From the NCBI GenBank assembly GCA_947479475.1, contig CANJZW010000015.1:1-62519 (forward strand): DNA of 62,519 nt, read 5' to 3'. Positions 1 to 7,529 of this stretch are shown piece after piece. Made by a program: the position numbers and the translations under genes. The stretch is from Chthoniobacteraceae bacterium. Its GTDB lineage: Bacteria; Verrucomicrobiota; Verrucomicrobiia; Chthoniobacterales; Chthoniobacteraceae. Each line of letters starts with the position of its first letter. Position 1 is the first letter of the stretch. The notes below the pieces were generated by a model that was given only the letters and a program-made list of their open reading frames with translations, was not told the origin of the DNA and did not search any database.

Positions 1-52
1 AGTAGAGGTGTTCTTTGCCATCCTTGCGGCGCTTTTTACAACGGAGGAACAT
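1..52 (-). CDS. IS transposase, N-terminal fragment (partial at window edge)
   Basis: The minus strand from position 52 reads MFLRCKKRRKDGKEHLY before the window ends. That matches my memory of the conserved N-terminus of DDE transposases of the IS4/IS1634 type (MFLR, a basic patch, then KDGKEHxYWS). A GAGGA Shine-Dalgarno-like sequence sits directly upstream of the ATG, which is unusual here because the host genes start without one. Only 17 residues are visible, so the family assignment is tentative and the catalytic DDE residues cannot be assessed. The second IS copy at the right edge stops a few bases before this start codon. Confidence 0.6.
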   Translation of the reverse strand, partial: MFLRCKKRRKDGKEHLY

Positions 53-206
53 TCCTCATGAAACCACTTTCTGAAAAAGACCCGCAAGGGGGTAGGTCGG
101 CACTACAAGCACTTTTGAAAAAACGATGACTGCAAATGAGGAGCTTGCAACAAAAAGACTCCCGAAAATAGCCGTTTTTAGACGCGAGTCCGCGAAGTAG
201 GGCTAA
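1..206 (-). mobile_element. Truncated insertion sequence, 5' end, running off the left window edge
   Basis: Positions 59-206 recur as an inverted copy at 62373-62519, with two substitutions (at 131 and 203) and one length difference in a T run near 175-179. Similarity stops at about 203-206, which places the outer IS end there. Reading leftward on the minus strand, the shared 148 bp is untranslated leader and leads into the start of a transposase gene at position 52. The element is cut by the window edge, so its length, its other end and any target-site duplication cannot be seen. The 105 bp between the IS edge and the FIST gene holds only a 22-codon minus-strand frame (305 to 237) that I do not call. 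Confidence 0.75.
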
Positions 207-311
207 TGCCTCGACGTTTGCTTCGACGTTGAATCCTCACGGCTCCGTCTGATTCAATGCCTCGGCGATGGCCCCGAGGTTCTTTACCGAACCCGCATCG
301 CTCATTGAGGC

Positions 312-1472
312 TTATTCCCAGAGGCCGATGACGGCGGTGTAGCCGTGCACAAAATTGCCGGTCCCCACCGGGCCGATCTCGCCATTGCAAAACAACCCGA
401 CATTGGGGATCGGACCAAACTGGTCCCGGAGCGCCTGCGCATCGTGGCTGCTTTTTCCAAACAATCCCTCCCCCCGGCCTCCGCATACGAACATTAACGA
501 GGCAAAGGGTTTGACTCCCTCCCTCGCCTTCATTGCCAGAAGGTGCTTGAGCTCCTCATCCGCTGAGTGTTTGTCCCTCAACTGAAACTGGAGCGTTTGG
601 CCCACACGCGGGTACGCGGCAAGCGCGACGGCGCCTGAAGTGGGGTCGAAATCGACGAGATTGCGGATCAGAAAATCCCCGGTCTTGAAGTCATCCACGT
701 ATTCGTTGACTGCGAGGCCCGCGAAAATGTTGCCCGCCGCCCTGGCCTTATCCTCGGCGGGAAGGGATTCAAAGGACTCGTTGAGCCGGTCGTAAGCAGG
801 AAGCGAACCGATGGATTTTACGACGTTTTCGTTCGCCCCCGTGATGGCGTGTGGTTCGCCGATCGGACGGCACCCCTGGCTCACCACCGCGTGCACCTTG
901 ACGCCCCCTTTAATCCCGATGGCCACGCCGGCGTCCACTTCAGAGCGGTTGTGGAATACGAAAACATCGTCCCCGCGTTCCCCGCCGCTGAGCAGTCCGC
1001 CCAGGGTTGGAACCCCGGGAAAGGCTCCCGACCACGCGCTCAACCACGGTTCGGCGGCGACTTTGAGCGGGTTGCCAAAAAACAGCCAGGCGTCTGAATC
1101 CGCAGCCCGACCGACCGCATTTTTCCAGTCCGCCTCGGTAAAGTCGTCCGATTGGTCCTCGTTGAAGGTGATCGGACAGAGACGGGTGGAGGGAAGCGAC
1201 AGAAGTTGGAGGGAAAAGCCCGAACCGCTCTCGGCCTCGACCCCCGAACCGATCAGGCCGGAGGCGCTGCCTCCGACAATGAGGGTTGCGTGGGCGTGTA
1301 GTTGAACGAGTTCCAGAAAGTCCTGAAGGAAAGGGCGGTAGTCAGCCGTCACAAACGCGATGACCAGGCTTGGATTGCGTTTGAGGGATTGCAGGCACTC
1401 ACGCGCCGCAGTGATAACCGTGGCTTCCGAGTAGGGTTCGAGAACGAGGCGTGAGGCGGCTGCGTTTTGCAT
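312..1472 (-). CDS. FIST domain-containing sensor protein
   Basis: The 386-residue product has the FIST_N plus FIST_C architecture. The N-terminal half carries a glycine-rich stretch (residues about 60-75, VGGSASGLIGSG) and the C-terminal half ends with the FIST_C pattern around FCNGEIGPVG and a terminal GYTAVIGLW. FIST domains are thought to bind small ligands, perhaps amino acids, and are usually fused to or encoded beside signalling proteins. Here the protein stands alone with no signal peptide, so it is probably cytoplasmic. It is the last gene of the minus-strand unit gatC-gatA-FIST and starts 23 bp after gatA. No signalling partner lies beside it. The family call is firm, the ligand is unknown. 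Confidence 0.85.
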   Translation of the reverse strand: MQNAAASRLVLEPYSEATVITAARECLQSLKRNPSLVIAFVTADYRPFLQDFLELVQLHAHATLIVGGSASGLIGSGVEAESGSGFSLQLLSLPSTRLCPITFNEDQSDDFTEADWKNAVGRAADSDAWLFFGNPLKVAAEPWLSAWSGAFPGVPTLGGLLSGGERGDDVFVFHNRSEVDAGVAIGIKGGVKVHAVVSQGCRPIGEPHAITGANENVVKSIGSLPAYDRLNESFESLPAEDKARAAGNIFAGLAVNEYVDDFKTGDFLIRNLVDFDPTSGAVALAAYPRVGQTLQFQLRDKHSADEELKHLLAMKAREGVKPFASLMFVCGGRGEGLFGKSSHDAQALRDQFGPIPNVGLFCNGEIGPVGTGNFVHGYTAVIGLWE

Positions 1473-1495
1473 GGGTGGTGGTGCGAGGACGAGGG

Positions 1496-2944
1496 TTAGA
1501 GCGCAGGGCGTTCCTTGTGCCAGGGGGTGGATTGCTCGTAGGCGTGGGCGATCCCAAGCAGCTTGGCTTCTTCAAGGTTGTTCCCAAGCAGCTGCAGCCC
1601 CACCGGAAGCCGGCGGCCTTCCATCTCCGCAAACCCGCAGGGCAGGCTGATGCCGCAGTTTCCAGCAAGGTTGGTGGCAATGGTGAAAATGTCAGCCAGG
1701 TACATTTTGAGGGGGTCTCCGGAGCGGTCCCCGATTTTAAACGCCGCCTCGGGGGATGTCGGGCAGATGAGCGCGTCGACCTTTTTGAAGGCGTTCTCAA
1801 AGTCCTGGCGGATGAGGGTTCGTACCTTCTGCGCCCTCAGGTAATAGGCGTCGTAGTAACCGCTGGAGAGGACGTAGGTGCCGAGAATGATCCGGCGCTT
1901 GACCTCCTCCCCAAAGCCTTCCGAACGGGAGCGGACGTAGAGGTCTTGAATGTTGCGCAGATCCTCCGCCCGTCTGCCATAACGCACTCCGTCGTAACGC
2001 GCCAGATTCGCCGAGGCTTCCGCCGTCGCGATGATGTAGTAGACCGCCACCGCATACTCCGTGTGTGGCAGGGAGACCTCCACGATTTCCGCACCCAGGG
2101 CCTCATACTGGCTGATCGCCGCGCGCACGGCGGCGTTTACCTGCGGGTCGATGCCGCCGATGAAATATTCCTTTGGCATTCCGAGCCGGACGCCCTTGAG
2201 ATCGCGTCCGAGGAAGCGGGTATAGTCTTCGGCGGGAGTCTCGAGGCTGGTGGAGTCGAGCGGGTCCTTGCCGGAGAGCACGTTGAGCAGGAGGGCGGAG
2301 TCTTTCACCGTTTTGGTGAAGGGGCCGATTTGGTCGAGAGAGGAGGCGAAAGCCATCAGGCCGAAGCGTGAAACCCGGCCGTAGGTGGGCTTGAGCCCGA
2401 CGCAACCGCAGAGGGCGGCGGGTTGGCGGATGGAGCCGCCGGTATCCGAGCCGAGCGATGCAAACGCCTCGTCAGCCGCGACGACAGCGGCCGAACCGCC
2501 GCTGGAGCCGCCTGGAATCCGGCTCAGATCCCAGGGGTTGGAGGTGCGCTGGAGGGCCGAGTTTTCGGTGGAGGAGCCCATCGCGAATTCATCCATGTTC
2601 AGGCGGCCAAAAGGAATAGCCCCCGCGGCGCGGAGTTTCCGGATGACCGTGGCGTCGTAGCTGGAGGTGTAACCCTGAAGGATTTTGGAGGCGGCGGTGC
2701 AGGGGTCCCCCTTCACGTTGATGACGTCCTTGATGGCTATCGGGATGCCACCGAGGGGAAGGGAGATGTCGGCGGTGGCCGCCTCCGAGCGTGCGCGCTC
2801 CAAGTTGCGTGAAAGGTAGCCGCCCACCTTGGGGTCCACGGCGGCGACCCGGGTTTCAAGCGCTTCGAGGGCTTCCGAGGGGGTGGTCTCACCCGAGCGG
2901 AAGCGCGCTTGGAGGGAGGAGAGAGAAAGGGTATGCAAGTCCAT
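1496..2944 (-). CDS. gatA: Asp-tRNA(Asn)/Glu-tRNA(Gln) amidotransferase subunit A
   Basis: This 482-residue amidase-signature enzyme is the glutaminase subunit of GatCAB, which converts Glu-tRNA(Gln) or Asp-tRNA(Asn) to the amidated form in the cytoplasm. The Ser-cisSer-Lys triad is visible as K72 (GIPIAIKD), S147 (GGSSGGS) and S171 (GSDTGGSIRQPA). The spacings of 75 and 24 residues match those I recall for Staphylococcus aureus GatA. Length is normal. It follows gatC by 11 bp and is followed by the FIST gene. gatB is not in this window, so the subunits are encoded at split loci. Confidence 0.97.
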   Translation of the reverse strand: MDLHTLSLSSLQARFRSGETTPSEALEALETRVAAVDPKVGGYLSRNLERARSEAATADISLPLGGIPIAIKDVINVKGDPCTAASKILQGYTSSYDATVIRKLRAAGAIPFGRLNMDEFAMGSSTENSALQRTSNPWDLSRIPGGSSGGSAAVVAADEAFASLGSDTGGSIRQPAALCGCVGLKPTYGRVSRFGLMAFASSLDQIGPFTKTVKDSALLLNVLSGKDPLDSTSLETPAEDYTRFLGRDLKGVRLGMPKEYFIGGIDPQVNAAVRAAISQYEALGAEIVEVSLPHTEYAVAVYYIIATAEASANLARYDGVRYGRRAEDLRNIQDLYVRSRSEGFGEEVKRRIILGTYVLSSGYYDAYYLRAQKVRTLIRQDFENAFKKVDALICPTSPEAAFKIGDRSGDPLKMYLADIFTIATNLAGNCGISLPCGFAEMEGRRLPVGLQLLGNNLEEAKLLGIAHAYEQSTPWHKERPAL

Positions 2945-2955
2945 GGAAGAGAGGG

Positions 2956-3240
2956 CTATTCGATCACCTTTGGAACGATGATGAGGTGGTTGGCCTGCCT
3001 GGGGGCGTTGGAGAGAGCTTCCTCCGTCGTAAACCAGTCTCGGGGTTCGTCCGCCCTGAAAACGTTGAGGAACTCGGCGGTGTGGGCTGTGGGTTCAACC
3101 CCGCTGACATCCACCTCCTTCAGTTTTTCAACATACCCAAGAATCTGGGACAGCTGAGACTGAAACCGTGTGGCCTCGGTTTCGGACAGTTCAAGGCGGG
3201 CAAGGTGGGCGGTGTGGCGGACATCAAATTCGGCGCTCAT
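2956..3240 (-). CDS. gatC: Asp-tRNA(Asn)/Glu-tRNA(Gln) amidotransferase subunit C
   Basis: The 94-residue protein has the typical GatC pattern: an N-terminal VRHTAHLARLELSE segment, a helical QLSQILGYVEKLKEVD segment, then a VEPTAH motif and a C-terminal part rich in R and D. GatC acts as a small belt that holds GatA and GatB together. It is the first gene of the minus-strand unit and lies 11 bp before gatA. The ATG at 3240 has no Shine-Dalgarno sequence. The leader upstream contains a 10-bp inverted repeat. Confidence 0.95.
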   Translation of the reverse strand: MSAEFDVRHTAHLARLELSETEATRFQSQLSQILGYVEKLKEVDVSGVEPTAHTAEFLNVFRADEPRDWFTTEEALSNAPRQANHLIIVPKVIE

Positions 3241-3252
3241 TGGAAGACTTTA

Positions 3253-3308
3253 AGTAAAGGGGGGCGGGCCCCTTCGTTTCAACCCCCTAATGTTCACTCC
3301 CCTTTACT
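3253..3308. promoter_or_regulatory. 10-bp inverted repeat in the gatC leader / divergent promoter region
   Basis: AGTAAAGGGG at 3253-3262 is exactly complementary to CCCCTTTACT at 3299-3308 across a 36-base spacer, immediately upstream of gatC. A second perfect stem-loop, CTCAAAA-ACTG-TTTTGAG at 3338-3355, lies closer to the plus-strand gene at 3383. Either could be an operator pair or a leader structure. I see no recognisable T-box or other riboswitch consensus. Confidence 0.35.
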
Positions 3309-3382
3309 AAAATTTCTGATAGCCTCTCTTGTACGTTCTCAAAAACTGTTTTGAGTAAGCTGGAAACCCGTTTTTTTATTTC

Positions 3383-4759
3383 GTGAGCTCCGTTCCTTCC
3401 AATCCCGAGTCCTCTTCTCGCCTCAGTACGCCGCCGGTTGCCGTGCTCAAGGCGCGTCCGATATCCTCACTGCGGGTCTCGGGCAAGACGCATTCGCCCG
3501 AACTGGCTCCTCCCGCGCTTGGCCCGGGGGAGGGCGGGGGAGCGGTGGTGCTGAAAGGCACCGCCAGCGAGGCGAGCCGTAATCTCGCTCTGGGCGTCGT
3601 CGCCGCGCTGGCGGCCGTGCCGATTGGCGGGGTGGCCTTCTGGTGGGCTCCCAAAGAGTCCTTTGTTGCAATGGCCACCGCCGTTGTTGTGGGCCTGAGC
3701 TTGTTTCTAGCCTTCCAGCTTCGGCTTCTGCTCCAGCGGAATGGCATTTTTCTGCTGCTGGCCGGTGCCTTCACACTCACGCTGTTCGTCCCCATTGGGG
3801 TTCGTCTCATGGAGACAGGCTCAGAAATGGCCCAAACATTCTCCGAGTTTAAACACCAGCAGTTTCAGCAAACGGCCCAGCCCTCTCCCAGCCCAATCGC
3901 TTTCGGGGCGAATCCTACGGCGCAATTCTCCCCCTCCAACGCCACGGTTCCCTCGCCAGTGACGCTCTCCGCGTCCGCCCTCGAAAAATCCGCTGAAACG
4001 CAGCCAGTCTCTCGGCCCGAAAAAAAGGAGTCGGAACCCGCCAAGATTGAAGTCCAACAAAAGCCGGAACCCCAGTTTGCGGATGAAGATCCGCTGATGC
4101 GCGCCACCCGGTTGGCAAAGGACGAGGCAATCCGGCTCTATCCCGCCCTGCAGAATACGGGTACCCGCGAACACACTTTGTACCTGGACGCGTACAACGA
4201 ACTGACACGAGCTCGCAAGTTTGATTTTTTTAAGGATCCAAAGTGGCCCTTGAAAATTGCCGAAATGCTGGCCGCGCGCGAGGGCTGGGTGCGCAGCGAT
4301 GCGAAACCCGCCCCGACGGCGCCCGCAAAATCAATCTTGCCCGGTTCAGAAATCAGCTTGTCCGCTCCATATGCGGCACCTGCACCCGTCGCCGCCGCCT
4401 CATCCGCTCCCGTGGCTGCAGCGGCCCCGGCGGCCCTGGGAGCCCCTGAGGTTGTTGGTGCCAGTGCCCAGCTCGCAGACCCGGCGGAGGAGGCGGTCAA
4501 CAAGGCGATGCTGGAGGCTCGGCGCCGTTACCCCGCCATCGGCCGGGAGGGGTCGCCCGAAAACAAGGCGTATCTGGAAGCCTATCAAGATTTTGATTCT
4601 CGAAAGACTGACTTTTTTGACAGGCAGGACTGGCCGTTGCGTCTGGTGGAACTTGTGGCAAAGCAGGAGGGATGGAAGCGCGCTGAAGGGGATTCGGGGG
4701 CGGATGCAGGCGCGGGAACGAAGATCAGCGGTGCCAAGGAACCGCCTTTGCCCCAATAG
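3383..4759 (+). CDS. Membrane protein with a duplicated C-terminal motif, function unknown
   Basis: I do not recognise this 458-residue protein. A Ser/Pro-rich N-terminus (1-65) precedes three predicted membrane helices at about 68-88, 92-116 and 121-141. A Ser/Pro/Ala-rich linker follows, then two copies of a 60-residue motif at about 241-302 and 373-432. Both copies carry a RxYPA start, then YLxAY, KxDFF, WPL and a final EGW. An Ala/Pro-rich linker separates them. The GTG start at 3383 is the only reasonable one and lacks a Shine-Dalgarno sequence. purF follows on the same strand with its probable start 96 bp downstream. The repeats may bind peptide or peptidoglycan, but this is a guess. 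Confidence 0.75.
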   Translation: MSSVPSNPESSSRLSTPPVAVLKARPISSLRVSGKTHSPELAPPALGPGEGGGAVVLKGTASEASRNLALGVVAALAAVPIGGVAFWWAPKESFVAMATAVVVGLSLFLAFQLRLLLQRNGIFLLLAGAFTLTLFVPIGVRLMETGSEMAQTFSEFKHQQFQQTAQPSPSPIAFGANPTAQFSPSNATVPSPVTLSASALEKSAETQPVSRPEKKESEPAKIEVQQKPEPQFADEDPLMRATRLAKDEAIRLYPALQNTGTREHTLYLDAYNELTRARKFDFFKDPKWPLKIAEMLAAREGWVRSDAKPAPTAPAKSILPGSEISLSAPYAAPAPVAAASSAPVAAAAPAALGAPEVVGASAQLADPAEEAVNKAMLEARRRYPAIGREGSPENKAYLEAYQDFDSRKTDFFDRQDWPLRLVELVAKQEGWKRAEGDSGADAGAGTKISGAKEPPLPQ

Positions 4760-4855
4760 GTTGTCCTGCGCGGGTTGCATTATTTGAAGCCTCCCGCGCC
4801 GCAGTTCTTGACGCGCAAGCTGGGCGTTCTAACTTTGGGGCCCCACCTCCTCTTA

Positions 4856-6313
4856 GTGAAACACCACAAACCCACTCACGAATGCGGCGTCTTTGCCGTG
4901 TTTGGTCATCCCAACGCCGCCACCCTCACCTACTACGGCCTGTACGCCTTGCAACACCGCGGCCAGGAGAGCGCTGGGATTGTAACGGCCTACGGTCCCG
5001 ACACCCCCTTCAAGAGGCACGTCGCGATGGGGTTGGTCTCGCAAGTTTTCCAGTCGGGAGAGCTGGATCGGCTCAAGGGCACCCGCGCGGTGGGGCATGT
5101 CCGGTACTCCACCACCGGTTCCAGCAACCTGATCAACGCCCAGCCTTTTGTGGTGAATACGGCCCGGGGGCAAATCGCCATCGGGCACAACGGCAACCTC
5201 GTAAACGCCGCTCTGTTGCGGGAGGAACTCGAAGAGCAGGGTTCCATTTTCCAGACGACGGTCGACAGCGAGGTGATTCTCCACCTGCTCGCGCAGCCCT
5301 CCGAACCGGATGGCGTGTTGGCTGCTCTTCGAAAGGTGCACGGGGCCTTCTCCCTAGTCATGATGAGCGAACGCGAGATCATTGGGGTGCGCGACCCCCA
5401 CGGGTTCCGGCCGCTGTCCCTCGGTAAACTCGACGGCGCTTGGGTGCTTTCCAGCGAGACATGCGCCTTTGACCTCATTCACGCCGAGTTCGTGCGCGAA
5501 ATTGAACCGGGCGAAGTCGTCATCATCGACGAAAACGGCATCCGTTCCGAGTGGCCGTTCCAGCCGCAGCGCTCCGCCTTCTGTATTTTCGAGTACGTTT
5601 ATTTCGCCCGGCCAGACTCCAATTTTTACGAGACCAATGTCGCTCGTGTCCGGACCGAGATGGGCCGTGAACTGGCGCGTATGCACCCGGCGGAGGCCGA
5701 TGTCGTCGTGCCCGTGCCCGATTCCGGCAATTACGCGGCGCTGGGTTTTGCGGAGGAACTTGGAATTCCCTATTCCCACGCTTTCGTCCGCAACCACTAC
5801 ATTGGAAGGACCTTTCTCCAGCCCAGCCAGCTAATCCGGGACTTTAATGTCCGGGTGAAACTCAATCTGATCAAGGAGGCAGTCGCCGGCAAACGGGTCG
5901 TGGTGGTGGATGATTCCATCGTTCGCGGCACGACCGCCCGCGCCCGCGTGGTCAACCTCCGCGAGGCCGGGGCGGCAGAGGTGCACATGCGGATTTCGTG
6001 CCCTCCCCACCGGTTTTCCTGTCACTACGGGATTGATTTTCCGGACCCTGAGAAGCTTCTGGCCAACCAGTGTTCGCTGGATCAAATCCGCGACTATCTC
6101 GGCGCGGATTCCATCGGTTATCTGGACGTCCCGTCCATGGTCAGGGCCACCGGCAGGAAGGCGGATGAGTTTTGTCTGGCCTGTTTCAACGGGAAATATC
6201 CCGTCGCCGTTGACCCTCATTTGGACAAGCACATCATGGAGCGCCGGAGTAACCGCCCCAGCCTCCTCGGAACCCTTTCAACCAGCCCCTCCCTTTTTCC
6301 AAGAAAACTCTGA
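4856..6313 (+). CDS. purF: Amidophosphoribosyltransferase
   Basis: PurF catalyses the first committed step of purine synthesis, PRPP plus glutamine to phosphoribosylamine. I chose the GTG at 4856 because it places the Ntn nucleophile Cys at residue 10 (HECGVFAVFG), giving a short propeptide as in Bacillus. An upstream in-frame TTG at 4775 would add 27 residues of non-homologous sequence. The PRPP loop is VVVVDDSIVRGTT. Four cysteines match the Fe-S type enzyme: FCIFEYVYFARPDS, FSCHYGIDFP and CLACFNGKYPV. It is followed by purM after 6 bp, so the two are co-transcribed. Confidence 0.95.
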   Translation: MKHHKPTHECGVFAVFGHPNAATLTYYGLYALQHRGQESAGIVTAYGPDTPFKRHVAMGLVSQVFQSGELDRLKGTRAVGHVRYSTTGSSNLINAQPFVVNTARGQIAIGHNGNLVNAALLREELEEQGSIFQTTVDSEVILHLLAQPSEPDGVLAALRKVHGAFSLVMMSEREIIGVRDPHGFRPLSLGKLDGAWVLSSETCAFDLIHAEFVREIEPGEVVIIDENGIRSEWPFQPQRSAFCIFEYVYFARPDSNFYETNVARVRTEMGRELARMHPAEADVVVPVPDSGNYAALGFAEELGIPYSHAFVRNHYIGRTFLQPSQLIRDFNVRVKLNLIKEAVAGKRVVVVDDSIVRGTTARARVVNLREAGAAEVHMRISCPPHRFSCHYGIDFPDPEKLLANQCSLDQIRDYLGADSIGYLDVPSMVRATGRKADEFCLACFNGKYPVAVDPHLDKHIMERRSNRPSLLGTLSTSPSLFPRKL

Positions 6314-6319
6314 TTTCCC

Positions 6320-7399
6320 ATGCCTCGGAAGCCCGCTCCCAAATCCACCCCCACGACCTCTGCTCCCAAGACGCCTGCTCCCAAGAAAAAGGCCTACGCC
6401 GCCGCCGGCGTGGACGTGGATCTTGGCAACCTTGTCAAAAGCCGGATCCACGGAATGGTCAAGGGCACGCACGGCCCTGAAGTTCTGGGAAAGATCGGCG
6501 GCTTTGGCGGCCTCTTTCGCCCTGACTTTCGCGGCATGAAGGACCCGGTCCTGGTTTCCAGCGTCGACGGTGTCGGCACCAAACTGAAGCTGGCTTTTGC
6601 CACGGGACGCCACGACACCATGGGGCAGTGCCTGGTGAATCATTGCATCAACGACATTGCCGTCATCGGGGCCAAACCGCTCTTCTTCCTCGACTATATC
6701 GGGGCGGAGCGTCTTGAACCCCAGGTTTTTGAGCAGATCCTCAAGGGTTTTGCCAAGGCCTGCAGGGAGGGCGGTTGCGCCTTGGTTGGCGGGGAAACCG
6801 CCCAGATGCCGGGTATGTACCAGCGCGGGGAATACGATCTTGCCGGCACCATCGTTGGGGTGGTCGACCGTGCGAAACTCCTGGACGGTTCCCAAATCAA
6901 AAAGGGGGACTACATCATCGGCTTGCCTTCGACCGGCCTCCACACCAATGGCTACTCCCTTGCCAGAAAGGTGCTCTTTGACAAACTCCACCTCCCGCTG
7001 ACGGCCAAGCCTGAGGGGTTTACAAGAACGCTGGGTGAGGAGTTGCTGCGTGTTCACAAAAATTACCAGCCTGCACTGGGAGCCTTGGCCCCCGGTCTCG
7101 TCAAGGGCCTCGCCCACATCACCGGTGGCGGCCTCATCGATAATCTTCCTCGCGTGCTTCCGGCTGATTGCGATGCCGTCATCGACACCGGTTCCTGGAA
7201 GGTCCCGGCCGTCTTCAAGCTCATCGAGCAGGGAGGGAAGGTGGACCGGGAAGAAATGTATCAGGTCTTCAATATGGGTATCGGAATGACCGTGGTCGTC
7301 CGGCCCAAGGACGCCCCGGGCGTGGCGGCGACGTTGAAGGGGAAGGTGATCGGCCACATTGCTCCGGGAAGTGGCACGACGCGGTTGGAGTTCCGCTAG
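6320..7399 (+). CDS. purM: Phosphoribosylformylglycinamidine cyclo-ligase (AIR synthetase)
   Basis: PurM closes the imidazole ring using ATP, turning FGAM into AIR. The 359-residue sequence begins with a Pro/Lys/Thr-rich extension of about 25 residues (several KTPAPK-like units) not usual in the family. The conserved AAGVDVDLGN start follows. Other family signatures are VSSVDGVGTKLKLA, CINDIAVIGAKPLFFLDY, LVGGETAQMPGMY, LPSTGLHTNGYSLAR and ITGGGLIDNLPR. It sits 6 bp behind purF. No T-run hairpin is visible in the 130 bp after its stop. Confidence 0.95.
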   Translation: MPRKPAPKSTPTTSAPKTPAPKKKAYAAAGVDVDLGNLVKSRIHGMVKGTHGPEVLGKIGGFGGLFRPDFRGMKDPVLVSSVDGVGTKLKLAFATGRHDTMGQCLVNHCINDIAVIGAKPLFFLDYIGAERLEPQVFEQILKGFAKACREGGCALVGGETAQMPGMYQRGEYDLAGTIVGVVDRAKLLDGSQIKKGDYIIGLPSTGLHTNGYSLARKVLFDKLHLPLTAKPEGFTRTLGEELLRVHKNYQPALGALAPGLVKGLAHITGGGLIDNLPRVLPADCDAVIDTGSWKVPAVFKLIEQGGKVDREEMYQVFNMGIGMTVVVRPKDAPGVAATLKGKVIGHIAPGSGTTRLEFR

Positions 7400-7529
7400 G
7401 AATGCCCAGCAGCGACGCTTTCGGATGGTTCGACTCGGTCAATCGATGCGTCTGAGGGCGCGCGCCGGCCTGCGGCTCTGGTCAATAATGCACCTTAGAA
7501 TTTCACACCGGAGGCGGGGTCGGGCGTGC

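Noticed and set aside
80..92. CCC-GCAA-GGG hairpin with a GNRA-type loop in the IS end
   Set aside because: Only three pairs in the stem. It is present in both IS copies because the whole end is repeated, so it is no independent evidence for a terminator or RNA gene.
237..305. 22-codon frame (MSDAGSVKNLGAIAEALNQT start) next to the FIST gene
   Set aside because: Too short, no homologue recalled, and it sits beside the IS edge; it may be a remnant of an interrupted gene but this cannot be supported.
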